Shown here: positions 32,479-43,351 of the stretch, piece after piece
How positions within the stretch are numbered: position 1 is the stretch's first letter
Layout of the letters: each line of letters begins with the position of its first letter
Source of the DNA: Polychytrium aggregatum
Taxonomy: Eukaryota > Chytridiomycota > Chytridiomycetes > Polychytriales
Assembly: GCF_025602895.1 (NCBI RefSeq)
Contig: NW_026516347.1
Coordinates: forward strand, 1 to 64,000
Length of the DNA: 64,000 bases
Direction: 5' to 3'
Notes under the pieces: model-generated
Seen by the model: the letters and a program-made list of their open reading frames with translations, nothing else
Database searches by the model: none
What the model was told of the DNA's origin: nothing
Made by a program: the position numbers and the translations under genes

Positions 32479-34877
32479 TCAGTGGTCCTGCATGTGGGAC
32501 AGCAGCCCAGACTTGGGAGTCGAAGACGTTTCCTGATCGTTTCGTAGATCAAATGAGGAATCGACGTTTTGAGAGGGGGCGTCGCCGGCCGAGTTGACTT
32601 TGCGGGCGCTGAGCGGGGATGGCGGCGACGAAATGCCTCGCGAGGCACTCTCGGTCGCAACGGACTGCATTCTCATATCCAAGGCACGCAGCGCCAATGC
32701 CCTGCAGCGACGCGCAGAGCACGAAATATCAGCCCCAGAACGAATGACAAACAACCAGAGTCAATGAGTTGAACAGGAGCCGCCACAACCAAGTGCGTCA
32801 GATGGACATCAAAAAGCATTCTTGCAACGGTCCGAGATCGGTGAGAGGCGGCCATACCTTCTGCGCTCGGCATCCGCCAGTCGGCTGTTGAAGTCGGCCT
32901 TGGCGGCGGGCTTGGACATCGTCTTGCCAACCTCCAGATCATCTCCGTTGAAGATCTCCGAGTATGTAGGCATCAACGGGGCGCACACGTGGATGGACAC
33001 CAGCAGGTTGAAGACCGAGTTGGAGATCGGGTGGATGATGACGCTAAGGGAAAGGCGAGTAGAGTCGAGACGAGTGAGTGGCTCGCCCTGTCTATTGTCC
33101 GGTCCAAGAATTGCGCCGCCAGACACGCCACCCCGCGCCCGCGCCCGCGCCGGCGATGCTTGCTTGCTTACTGGAGGAACTCGGGGAAGAAGCTCGCAAA
33201 GGAGAAGGTCTCGCTTCGGTCGCCAGCGATTCCGTCTTGCTTTTTGTAGAATCGCAGGTAGATCCAGGCCGTCAGGGTCGCGTACAGAGCCACGTAGTAC
33301 TGGGTGTGCAGGATGCCCAGCACAAAGAGGATAAAGTAGGCAAGCAGGACGATCGACGGAAGATGCTGTAGTTTCGGAGGATGCATCGATGGTGACATTG
33401 GCGATGGGACAAGACAGTTAGTGTTGGGCAGCGAGTGTCAGTCGGCGGGTTTCCGTCGGCGGGTTTCAGGCGCATATTGCTGGGCATGCTGCCAGGCGAT
33501 CGACAGCACGGGCTGCACGCACCTTGGCGCGAATCGAAATGACCTTGAAGATTCCAATAGAATACTCGGGGACCAGCTGGCGCGAGCGGTGACGAAAACA
33601 TCAGAATCAGGGCTGCCAGGAAAAGCATAAACACCTGCACAAGGCTATGCAGGGTGTGCCGGGTGCGTAGGATGAACCAGGTGCGTACCTGCTTGAAGGC
33701 AACCATAAAGGCAAACATGAGAGCAATCAAGCCATTGGCGTGTGCCTCGATTCTGGTGTTGGAGCGCAGGTATGAGAGGGGAGATCAGCGGGCGCTACCG
33801 TCACAGGCGATGCATAGCCAACGAGACGGCAGACAGAGCCGACGTGGCAAGCCAGTGCTGGCCAGCGCACTCACAGTTGGTCTGCATCCGAGTCACGGGA
33901 GTCCACGGCGTATTCCACGACCATGGTCAGGAACACGCCGATATAAGAGAGCACATTGACGATCATGATGAATCGAAAGAACTCTCTGTGCAAAAGAAGC
34001 GCATGAGAGGGGGGGGAAGGAGTCAGCGTGATGTGTCAGCACAGCGTGTCGTCGGTTTGGCATCGGGGGCGAGCATTCGATACGGCCATGAGGTGCACGC
34101 GGGAATGGCATCGGGTGAGGAGACTTACTTTCCACCCCAGGCCTGTTCGAGATACTTGCCCGACAGGGTCAGGGCAGCGGTGTGGATCACAAACTAGAGA
34201 GCAGGACCCGCGACACAGCGAATAGAGCGACGATGAGTCAAGACGCACACCGCAGCCAGGGATGAGAACGTATGGATCTGGCCAGCAGGCCCGCAGCCAG
34301 GAAGCTTCCCGGGCGCCTCGACTCACCAGGATCGGATTGACTTCGAATAGTCCGGCGGTGATGAATGTCCAGAAGAACCATAGCGAGTGGTTGGCGGTGA
34401 CGGAGAGGTAGGAGACGAACGAGGGGAAATAGAGCGACAGGAGACCGAGCAGGAACAGGAGCAGCGCCAGGAAGGATATGCTCCGGGTCACTGGCGGGAT
34501 GTTCCGAAATGAGGCAGCAATGTTCTGAGGGTTGGTCGGTGATGGTGACGGTTGCAATGGTAGTCGAGTCAGGAGAGGAGGGCAGATGGGGTTGCGTTTA
34601 GGATGTGCTGCCTGGCGCCCTGGACAGAATATGCAAATGGCCCTGGACAGAATGCAGATGGCAGGACGAAGGGCGTGTGGATGCGAGGAACGTGGTGCCA
34701 GGCGACGGATGCCAAAGCCGTTTCGCATGCCCCATGCCCAGCAAATCGAAGGAGCCAGCTTCCCGAGCGACTCGCTAGAAATCTCCAGCAGCATCCGCCC
34801 CAGCAAGTCCGAAGCGGCATCCAAACAAACCGGCAGAGCCCACAAAGCAAGACGCAGATGAATGCACTTACGACCAT
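32479..34877 (-). CDS. TMEM115-type Golgi rhomboid-like membrane protein
   Basis: Nine minus-strand exons give 366 aa in phase: 34877-34872, 34524-34327, 34193-34129, 33985-33875, 33752-33689, 33576-33523, 33365-33172, 33043-32858 and 32701-32479. Family hallmarks are NIPPVTRSISFLALLLF, HSLWFFWTFITAGLFEVNP, LTLSGKYLEQAWG, the NGLIALMFAFMVAFKQ helix, GDRSETFSFASFFPEF and the end motif LADAERR joined to ALALRALDMRMQ. TMEM115 is a multi-pass Golgi protein involved in retrograde traffic and glycosylation. It is related to rhomboid folds but lacks the protease residues. The first coding exon is only six bases (Met-Val), and its intron is 347 bases. Confidence 0.88.
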
Positions 34878-36114
34878 GGCGGGACGCTCGCGGGATCGAG
34901 TTTGTGGGCAGGCAAGGGCAGGGCAGGCAGGCAGATCAGACTGAGGGCAAGCGAGTCCACACGGGAGGAGAACCAGCGGCTTTGTCAGGCAGGGGGGGGG
35001 GCAGACCAGACCCACAAAAGCGAGCGAGCGAGAGGAGGGGGGTAGAAGAGAGCAGGACCGCAGCGGTCACAGGCCGGAGCAATGAGGGGCGGGAGAATGG
35101 AGACCAGCAGACCCAGGCGATCCTGTGATGGCGCTCTTTTCGAGCCGGGTGATCGAAAGGCCGGATGGCGGGATGGACTTGGTCCCCCACAGAGGCAGCA
35201 GCCGCGACACGCCGAAAAAGAAAGGCGAAAAGATAGAGGCCAAGGTTGCGCAACGGGGAGGGGGTGTGCTGGTGGCCAAGACGCCTTTGCCGACAGCGAG
35301 GACAAGTGCAGCCGCTGTGCGAGTGCAGCGGTGGTGCTGCTGGCTCGACTGGCTCCACGGCCAAGTGCCGAAGACTGTGTCGATGTCGCCGCAGAGATGC
35401 GTTGGTCGTTGCTTGACATTGCTTGATATCGCTGGACGTTGCTTGATATCGGTGAGCATTACTTGATATCGGGATGTCCAATACGCTCGCGGCCATGATC
35501 TCGGACCTGCTGGTCGGCAGGCTCGGCGACTCGCCCACTGAAACAGCTGTGCGGCAGCTTGGTCACTGAAATAACGGCCCTGCAACTCGCCCCCCGCCGA
35601 GCGCCCACAGTGCACCCGCGACGCGCCTGTGCGTTCCCACGGGCGCGCACAGACGCTGCCGTGTGCGCCGTTGCCGCTGTGCGGCCGCTCTGTGGCGCGT
35701 GTCCTCCACATGACCGGGCGGCGCTCGCTCCCTGCTCGTCACGGGGCTGGCTGCCCCCGCGTTCCCCTTGCGCCTCTGCCCGCGAATCACGCGCGCCGCG
35801 CTGCACACGTTGCCGATCCGCCCTCGATCCGCCCTCGATCCGGCTTGTCACGTGGATAATGCGCAGCACCCTCGCCGCACGCGCATTCGGCAACGACGCG
35901 CACAAGGTGTAACGCGTGTGCGCGCCACCCCTGGTGGAAACCACGTTGCCTTGCGGCGAAGCTGATCGAGCACCGCGACCCAACGTCCCTCGGCAACCAG
36001 AGCGGTGTATGGACCCCGGATGCGAGCCTCGTCGCTGGGGCCAGGATATCGCTCTGCATCTTCGCCGCCAAGCCCTGCCAGCTGTCCTTCTCCCCGCGCT
36101 CTATCCTCCCCGCC
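34878..36114. other. Long intergenic region
   Basis: 1237 bases separating TMEM115 (-) and the TIR gene (+), which are divergent. The 35.55-35.93 kb part is very CpG-rich, like an unmethylated promoter. I see no gene. Several long frames on both strands have low-complexity composition and no family resemblance. Confidence 0.5.
35408..35472 (+). repeat. TTGCTTGATATCG tandem repeat
   Basis: Four imperfect units of about 14-18 bases built on GTTGCTTGATATCG. Confidence 0.8.
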
Positions 36115-38205
36115 ATGTCTGTCGCCGGAGACAAGACCGGGCTCCCTGCTGGTGTCGTCCTCGTCCCCGGTCCGACACCGACCGTCTTGGCCCCAAGCAC
36201 ATTCGACCTGATGCTCAGCTACCAGTGGGTCCGCGCTCCTTGCATTGGACCGCTCTGCTTTGTGCCGATCGAGCCTCTCCCCTCTCCCGGACTGACGCCC
36301 TTTTGTTGTCCATGCACAGATGGAGCCATCAGGAAACTGTCAAAAAGATCCGCGATTCGCTCAAGGCCCGCGGCCTCTCTGTCTGGATGGACTTGGACTG
36401 CATGGCCGGCAACATCAACGACGCCATGTACGATGGGGTGGTATCGTCCCGGGTCATTGTGCCGTGCCTAACGGCTGCCTATGAGGTCAGACACCGCCGC
36501 GCTAATTCATACATTGACCAGGGCTCGCTGCCTGCTCGACGGTTCTGACATGCCACAATCCTCGGAACTCTGCACAACCCACATCCCCTGCACCCATGTG
36601 CTGTCAAACAGGCATCCTACAACTGCAAGAAGGAGCTCAATTTTGCCGACGCAGAAAAGAAGCCCCTCGTGCCCGTGCGTCTGGACCGAGGGCCGTTCAC
36701 CTGGTCCGCCATCATCACCTCGGGCCTGCTCTACGTCGATCTCTGTCATCCCAACGGCAGCGACTCCGAAGCCGCGCCCATGCTCGACACCGACTCGGCC
36801 TGGTGGAACTCCAAAATGGACATGCTCGCCCGGGAGATCCGCGCGAAGCAGAACTCCAAGCCGATTGCGCAGCGTTCTGTCGTAAGTGGGTCGCCCAAGT
36901 GTAAAGAGCCAGCAACACACCAAGCGCGAGGACAGCCCAGGTCGTAACAGTGGCTGATTTTGACGTCTTGACCAACCCGGATTCTCATCTTCACGACGCA
37001 CTCAGCAATATCGGTGGAAGTGGGCAATGATCACCTCGGGCTCATTGATCGTGCTCGTTGCGATCGTCTACGTCATTATCGCCGCAGTCGAGGGCCGGTT
37101 CAACGGACTGTTTGGCAACAACACACCCAACTGTGAGTGTTTTGAACGCAATCGTCTGCGGGCCGCTGCTTTGGGTGCCGCTTGTGATCATCATCCACGC
37201 AACAATTGCACTGAGGGGCGTGTGTCCCATGCAGCTAGCTTCATGCGATTTCTGATCCACTTGCTCATGCGCCTCTGATACACTTACTTACACGACCGGA
37301 TCCACACGACCCGACACCCCAATCCACCCGGTATCAGTTTCATTCAGCGTATCGACGCCTCAATGGGTCGCTGCAAATGGCCTCTCATGCGACAAAGCCT
37401 GTAGCAAGGCCAATCTGACTTTCTACTCCACCAGCACCACGGCCAGCACTGCCTATGCCGTTTGTCAGAATCTGCAAGGTGAGTGGCTGCACACACCTGG
37501 CTGCATGTCCTCGCGCCTCCGTGCACAGCGGCCGTCAGCCGACTCTCTGGATGCATGGACAAACTGGCATGCTCATCCCGGCCATGCTTTGGCAATCTCA
37601 GACACCGACCCGACCATTGCCATCTCATGGTCCGAGATCCAAGTCGCAGGCAACAGCACACTCTGCGGCAGCTCTTCATCGGCAAGCTATGAGTGTCTCT
37701 GCGTCGATCCAAAGTTTTCGGCCTCCGTGAGCACAGTGTCCAGCGTCATCGGAAACACTTGTGACGATGCTTGCAGTTTCTCGCCTCCCAATACTGCCAC
37801 GGTTCCTCACCCCGGTAAGCCTGCCACTCTGCAGATGAACGTCCCGCACATCACTTCATCCGAAACCAACCCCGCGCCCCCAGTCTGAGATTGCCGACAC
37901 AGAGATATCCAATGACTGATCCATCTTTGTTGGTGGTGGTGGTGATGGTGCACACTCTAGCCGATTCTTCCTGGGTTTTTCCTGTCAAGGCCCTCTTCAA
38001 TTCGCACTTTCCGCAATACTATGGGTGCAAGACCCTGACTGGCTCTCAGGCCGGCACCGTCCTCACGGGCGTTTGCCAGACCAAGGTTCTTGACAGCAGT
38101 GGTCGCTACGTCTCTGCCAACTCCACGGATCCGTTTGGACGATCCATCTCCTTCCAGTGCATCTGTGCTGTTCCGCCGGGTTCGCAGCCGACTCACAGCT
38201 CGTGA
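36115..38205 (+). CDS. TIR-domain transmembrane protein with duplicated Cys-rich ectodomain
   Basis: Seven exons give 423 aa in phase: 36115-36224, 36320-36485, 36612-36881, 37006-37132, 37338-37478, 37602-37814 and 37961-38205. Residues about 28-165 form a TIR domain: FDLMLSYQWSHQETVKKI, LSVWMDLDCMAGNINDAM, SSRVIVPCLTAAYEAS, NCKKEL (conserved Glu of TIR NADases), then RLDRGPFTWSAIITSGLLYV as in TIR_2-type proteins of animals and protists. A membrane helix (MITSGSLIVLVAIVYVIIAA, about 189-209) follows. The rest is Cys-rich with Asn-Xaa-Ser/Thr sites and reads as two copies of one module, each starting CDxAC and ending CLCV or CICA. There is no signal peptide. A type II arrangement with cytosolic TIR and outside C-terminus is predicted. 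Confidence 0.82.
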
Positions 38206-38308
38206 GAAACAACAGAGCGACACGACAGAGTCGCCGAGGATATGGTCCAGCATTGGCCCAGAGGTGAATCCATGCGTTGCCTCGACGAATACAGGGTTCC
38301 CTGAATAC

Positions 38309-38395
38309 ATGCGTGGAATCGTGACGCCAGCGCGGCATGCAGCATGATCATCGTGTGCAGGACAATTGCGGAAACCGGGGAGATCTTGGTTTGGC
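38309..38395 (+). mobile_element. Fanzor C-terminal relic, second subfamily
   Basis: One frame reads AWNRDASAACSMIIVCRTIA then ETGE, which aligns with WNRDVNAARNMITVCRSIV and EIGE of the Fanzor. The RuvC-III Asp is kept. It shares a stretch of more than 25 identical bases with the relic at 26463-26489 (opposite strand). No termini are recognisable. Confidence 0.7.
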
Positions 38396-38484
38396 GGCAT
38401 GTTGGAAGCAGACCATCAACGACGACATGTCCTGGGTAAGACGCACACAGTTTCCACCAGAGCACACATTGCCCCCCCCCCAGC

Positions 38485-38532
38485 GCACCATGCACCATAC
38501 ACCAAACACCATGCACCATGCACCAAACACAT
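38485..38532 (+). repeat. CACCATGCAC / CACCAAACAC tract
   Basis: About six short units alternating CACCATGCAC and CACCAAACAC. Confidence 0.75.
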
Positions 38533-39121
38533 GCGCCCAGCCCACCAAGCAACACCCGACACCCGCAGCGCCCGTGGCGGCGCCATCACCGCAGGCGTCC
38601 AAGGCGCCTGGCTCGAGAAGGGCGCGGCGGCCTGCGGCACACGCGGTCTGCGCGCCCATGGCCTTCTGTGAGATCAATCCGCTGGCCTGGATCGGCTCCG
38701 ATCGCTCTCGTCTTCCCACTCCAATTCAATGCATCTGCACCGATCCGCTCTCCCACGCCCCTTGCTGTCTCTCTTTGCATGTCCTTGCTGCTTCTCGACA
38801 CACATGGCCACTCTGACGCCGCTCGTTCTCGGCACCCCCTCCCGCCAGGTCGATGAAAAAGGACATCCGTCGCCGGCCTTTCTCGTCTTGCTCTCTTCCT
38901 TGCCCTTTTCTTGACCAGGCCCTGAGTCCTTTCGTCCTCCGGATACTTGGCCTCCAGCCGGCGCTGTGCTGCCTCCCTCGACTCAATCTCAAATAGTCGA
39001 GCCTTGCCCTTTTCCCGTCCACATTCAAGGGCCTCTGCTGCTCACATTCCCGCTGCAAATCTTGTCGCACCCTCGATATCCTGCCAAACACCATCGCTTC
39101 CCACGGACCCACCGTCCTGCC

Positions 39122-42100
39122 ATGCATCAAATCATTCGGCTCTTCCTGAGTCTGGCCATCGTCGCCGGCCTCGCGCTCTCCGCTGCTGCCATCCCCAACC
39201 CAAAGACTTACACCGTCGGCGCCATCGACCTCACCGTCTTTGATTTTGTCGAGACCGGCTTCACCAATGACCCGACCCTGCAGTCGCCCATGATGCTGTT
39301 CTGGAGCATCCTGAACCTGGGCACCGCCAACGAAACTCTGCATGCTGCCCTGGTGCTCGACCCAAAGCGCTCCTCGGACGACGAGGTGCAGAGGGAAACC
39401 GTCGCGAACTCGTGGATGGGCTTTGCCCTCGGCAAGACCATGCTGACCGCCGACTTTGTCATGGTTTGGGCCAACCCTCGCGATAACAGCACTGTCAAGC
39501 TCATCGAGGCCCTCTCGCCTGGCCAATACAGCCCGCCCAAACCCGCTCCGCAGAAGCTGTTGACGCCCGGTGTGCTCTCTCAGCAGGGCAACGTCGTCGT
39601 CGCCGAGTTCTATCGTCCAACCCAGGTGTCGATTCCGAACCGGCTCTCGATCAACACCGCGGGACTCACCGATACGATATGGTGAGTCTGCTGTCGTTGC
39701 CCTGCTTTGGATATGCAGTCGGCCGCAGTCGGCCGCAGTCCCCCCCCCCGATCTGCATGTGGGACTCACCAATGTGATCGCCATGAGAGCCTGGGCCTTG
39801 CACAACGGTGGGATCGTTGAGTGCATCGCCGTTCGCTGTCTCACACCCCATCGCCCTTTTGCTCCGTCTCTTGCAATCCAGGGCATACAATGTCGATCCA
39901 GACCACAACAGCCCCGGCGGATGGCAGTTTTACCACGGCTGGAACCGCGGAGGCATCACCTTCAACTTTGCAACGGGCGCAAACCAGGTGCAGCCCTACG
40001 GCCTGTCCCGCACGCCAAAGTACATCCACGGCGGTATCATGATGCTCTGCTGGCTGTTGCTCTATCCCGCAGGCATCTTCTGCGCTCGCTACTGCAAGTC
40101 CCTGCCCCGATGGCTCTGGATCCACGTCATACTCCAATCTGTCTCCAGCGTGCTCGTCTGGGCAAGCGCCATCTACATGCTTGTGTCGCTGCCGTCCATG
40201 AACTGGCTGGTGATCCACCGCCACACCATCCTTGGCCGTGTCTTGGTCTCATTGCTGGCAGTCCAAGTCCTCTTGGGCTTCTTGAATCGGCTCGGCCTCA
40301 GCTCGGAACGGATGGCCCGAATTCGGAGCTGGATCAAGCTCTCACACGACATCCTTGGCTGGCTGCTGATCCTGGCCTCCATCGTGCAAATCGGCTTTGG
40401 CATCCAGAACCTGTGGCCCTGGGAGGTGGCCAGCACCGGAAGCGGACAGATGTTCACCTTTTATTTCCCGTGGGTGCTGTTCTTTTTCCTCGTTCTGGTG
40501 TGGCTCATCCTCTTTTGCGGCGCCGAGGTCTACTACCGTATCTCCATCGTCAACTACGACCGGCCAAAGATCAAGACCCGCCTCCGTCTTCTGCGCCGAT
40601 TCAAAACCATCGACGAGTACGAGGCGCCCGATACCATGCGCAAGCCGCAGCTCCAGCTTCAGAAGGGTGTCGACATCCAGAGCCAGTATCTGACCAGCGT
40701 CTCGCCCTTCACCTGGAACGACATCAACGATCGCGTCTTGAGGGGCGACATCCTCGTCGTCGCCAACGGCAAGTTTGTTTATGACGCATCGCAGTGGCTG
40801 ACCTCGCACCCGGGCGGACAGGTCATTCTGTACTCGTGTGCTGGCACCGACATCACCAACGACTACTTCCAGTACGTATGATGTGTGAGCGACGGCGCAT
40901 CGGTGCGTACTGTGATGAGCCGGCACCTGGCCTGCTCTTGCGAACGGGGCAATGTTCGCAATGTTCGCAATATTCGCAATATTCGCAATGTTCGCAATGC
41001 ACGGGATATGCTGTTCTTCTCCTTGCTTGCTGTTCTTCTCCTTGCTTGCTGTTCTATTCCTTGCTTTACTTTGCTGTGCTCACCACACACACTCATATCC
41101 GCTTTGTTCACGCATACAGCGATGCCGGCTTTGATGCCGAGGAGTTTGTTCCGCGACCCACCCCAACCGCCGCCAACACCCTTCGCCGCCGCCGCAACCT
41201 GTCCCGATTCGACCAGACCTTTTCGAGCCCAAAACCGGCCGAGCTCTCGCGAAAGCCCACGGTCTCCCCGCCCGTCGACAACTTGCGCTTCCCGTACCTG
41301 AGCCAGCAAGAGATCGAAAATGTGATCCGCGCTCGTCGCACACACGTCCACACTCGCCTTGCCATCGAACGTCTGTCCTCGCTCTTGATCGGACAAATCG
41401 TCACCGATCCCGGTCTCTCTTCTCCGAACGACGAGCCCCTCTTTGATCCAGCCGAGTTCCGCCGATATGCCTTGGTCCAGTCCATCCGCGAGACTCAGCC
41501 ATCGTCAGCGGCGCAGCCATACTACCGTCTCAAGTTTGCCCTGCTGTACCCACACGACACTCGCTACCGCGAGCCCAAGATGCTTCTTCCCGGCCACGTC
41601 GTCGAACTGCAGCTCCGAATCCGCGGCAGACTGGTGTCGCGCTACTTTACGCCAATCGAGGGTTCGCTCATGTCCGCGATCGAGATCATCGTGCGCCTGA
41701 ACCCCAAGGGTGAAATGAGCCCGTATCTGGTTGACCAGAAGCCCGGCGACAAGCAGTTCAAGATCCGCGGGCCGTTTGGTACCCCGCTTGTGAACCCGCA
41801 GCGACCCATCAACAACGACGGCCAGTGGTGCTACCAGCGTATGGCTTTCTTCACCAACGGCTCAGCTCTGACTGCGGGACTACATCTGCTGAACTTTTTG
41901 TTCTTCCCGACCGAGGTGCCGATCAAGGTGAGTTGATTTATCTCGCTGTCGAGCTTGGCGGTGTCGTGATTGTAGCAAAGATTGGCACTGACGGACTGCT
42001 TGGCCCCCTGTCCTCACCCAGATCAGCATGGACTATCAAGCGCAGCATCCGGACGAGCTGAATCTCAAGCGAGGCCAGTGGGTCGTTGTGCGGACGCACT

Positions 42101-42603
42101 ACTACGACGGCTGGGCAGAGGGCCAAAACATGACCACCAATCAGACCGGCCTGTTCCCGCTCGTCGTCACCAAGCCGCGGTGCGGAACCGAGACACAGCT
42201 GACCATCGTCAACGTCGTCCGCAACATCCATGAGATCTGCGGGTCGTACCTGATGGAGGGAGCCCTGCTCTCGTATCCCAACCAAGTCCGCATTGTCCAT
42301 GTTCTGACGGGCGGTCCGCCCTCCGACCCCCACGGCGTCGTCAAGACCTATGCTCCCGGTAACATCATGCTCGGCAAAGTCGGCACTGCCATCGTCGACA
42401 GCATCCTGGGCGACCCCAAGTACGGCCTTCTCCGCGACCCGACGGCAGGGGGACAGACTCCATTCGGCAATGTGCGGCAGCGCATCTACATCTGCGGCAC
42501 GCGGTCGTTCTCAGGACGGATGTACGAGACCATCATTGACGAGCTGGGCTATCACCATGGCGACATCTACATCCTGCCCGACGAAGAGAGTGTCCATCGC
42601 TAG
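39122..42603 (+). CDS. DOMON-cytochrome b561-cytochrome b5-FNR protein with inserted SH3 domain
   Basis: Exons 39122-39681, 39882-40871, 41120-41927 and 42022-42603 give 979 aa in phase. A signal peptide (MHQIIRLFLSLAIVAGLALS) is followed by a DOMON domain (about 28-220). Cytochrome b561 helices (about 230-400) carry His in KYIHGG, WIHVIL, VIHRHTILG and KLSHDILGW. Cytochrome b5 (about 458-525) has HPGG and a second heme His in DYFHDAGFD, whose codon is assembled by splicing. A flavin lobe shows SRYFTPIEGS (RxYT) and KIRGPFGTPL. Exon 4 opens with an SH3 domain (DYQAQHPDELNLKRGQWVVV, DGWAEGQN, TGLFPL, about 788-838). The rest of a nucleotide-binding lobe follows (YICGTRSFSGRMYETIIDEL). The usual GGTGITP reads FFTNGSALTAG. 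It is probably a transmembrane electron-transfer enzyme. NAD(P) binding is doubtful. Confidence 0.88.
40951..41064 (+). repeat. Two tandem tracts inside intron 2
   Basis: GCAATGTTC/GCAATATTC 9-base units (40951-40999) are followed by three copies of CTTGCTTGCTGTTCTTCTC-like sequence (41010-41064). Both lie within the intron of the DOMON-b561 gene. The second adds pyrimidines upstream of the acceptor. Confidence 0.8.
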
Positions 42604-43351
42604 TCCGACCGCCTTCATCACCACATCCCACTCCATTTTTGCTGTTATTCTCTGCCTGTTTGTGTTTTCTCAATATCAGTCATACATTGGTCGCCGGCTT
42701 AGATGGCCCACCCGCCTGTGTTTGCACCATGAATGGGGGGGGGTGTTCACGATCCATGTTCTGCACAGGGTGGACCAACCTGCACCAGCCCGATATATGC
42801 AGTATCCCACGCCAGCGCCATGGCCAAGAGCGTCCGCTGGTGGCAACCGCCCCCAATCCATGCGATCCTGGCGACAAACCAGCGCGCCGCGCCGCCCAGC
42901 CAAAGCGACCCCTGCTCATCCGGGTCTTGCGATCGCCGTTCGTTCGCTCGTCCGTCCATCGTTGTTCGTCCATCGTCCATCGTTCATCGTTCATCGTCGC
43001 TCACTCGGTCACCAGCGCACTTCCCGCCGACACGAATAACCTGGATATCGCCCCGTCTGCCGGCTATCGATTCCTCGCACTATCACCACCATCGCTTCGG
43101 GCTCTGCACCCGCCACCGTCTTCTGTCCGGCAACGACTCCCTCGGACGGCACTCGTTTCCCTACAACTGCTACTCGACAAAGGTCGTCGCCTCGTCCTTC
43201 GGATACCTCCACCCGCTCATCTTCAGTCGCCACGCACAAGTCCCATCGGGCCCATCGTCAGTGTCCTCTCCCATCTCCGCCCCGATCTCCACCGATCCCT
43301 CCTCTCCCGCATCACTGTCCGCCTGGCGCATCCCTCTCCTCCTCTGTCCAT
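42604..43351. other. Intergenic region with TCGTCCATCGT repeats
   Basis: Upstream region of the tuberin gene. Imperfect CGTCCATCGTTCAT units lie at about 42948-43002. A G run lies at 42735-42742. No gene is seen. Confidence 0.5.

Larger units (their letters stand above)
38206..39121. other. Intergenic region with a Fanzor relic and a repeat
   Basis: Apart from the relic and repeat listed separately I see no gene. A C run lies at 38472-38481. Confidence 0.45.

Noticed and set aside
35067-35983. Overlapping open frames of 170-214 codons
   Set aside because: They fall in a CpG-rich intergenic stretch where all frames are open. Composition is biased and no domain is seen.
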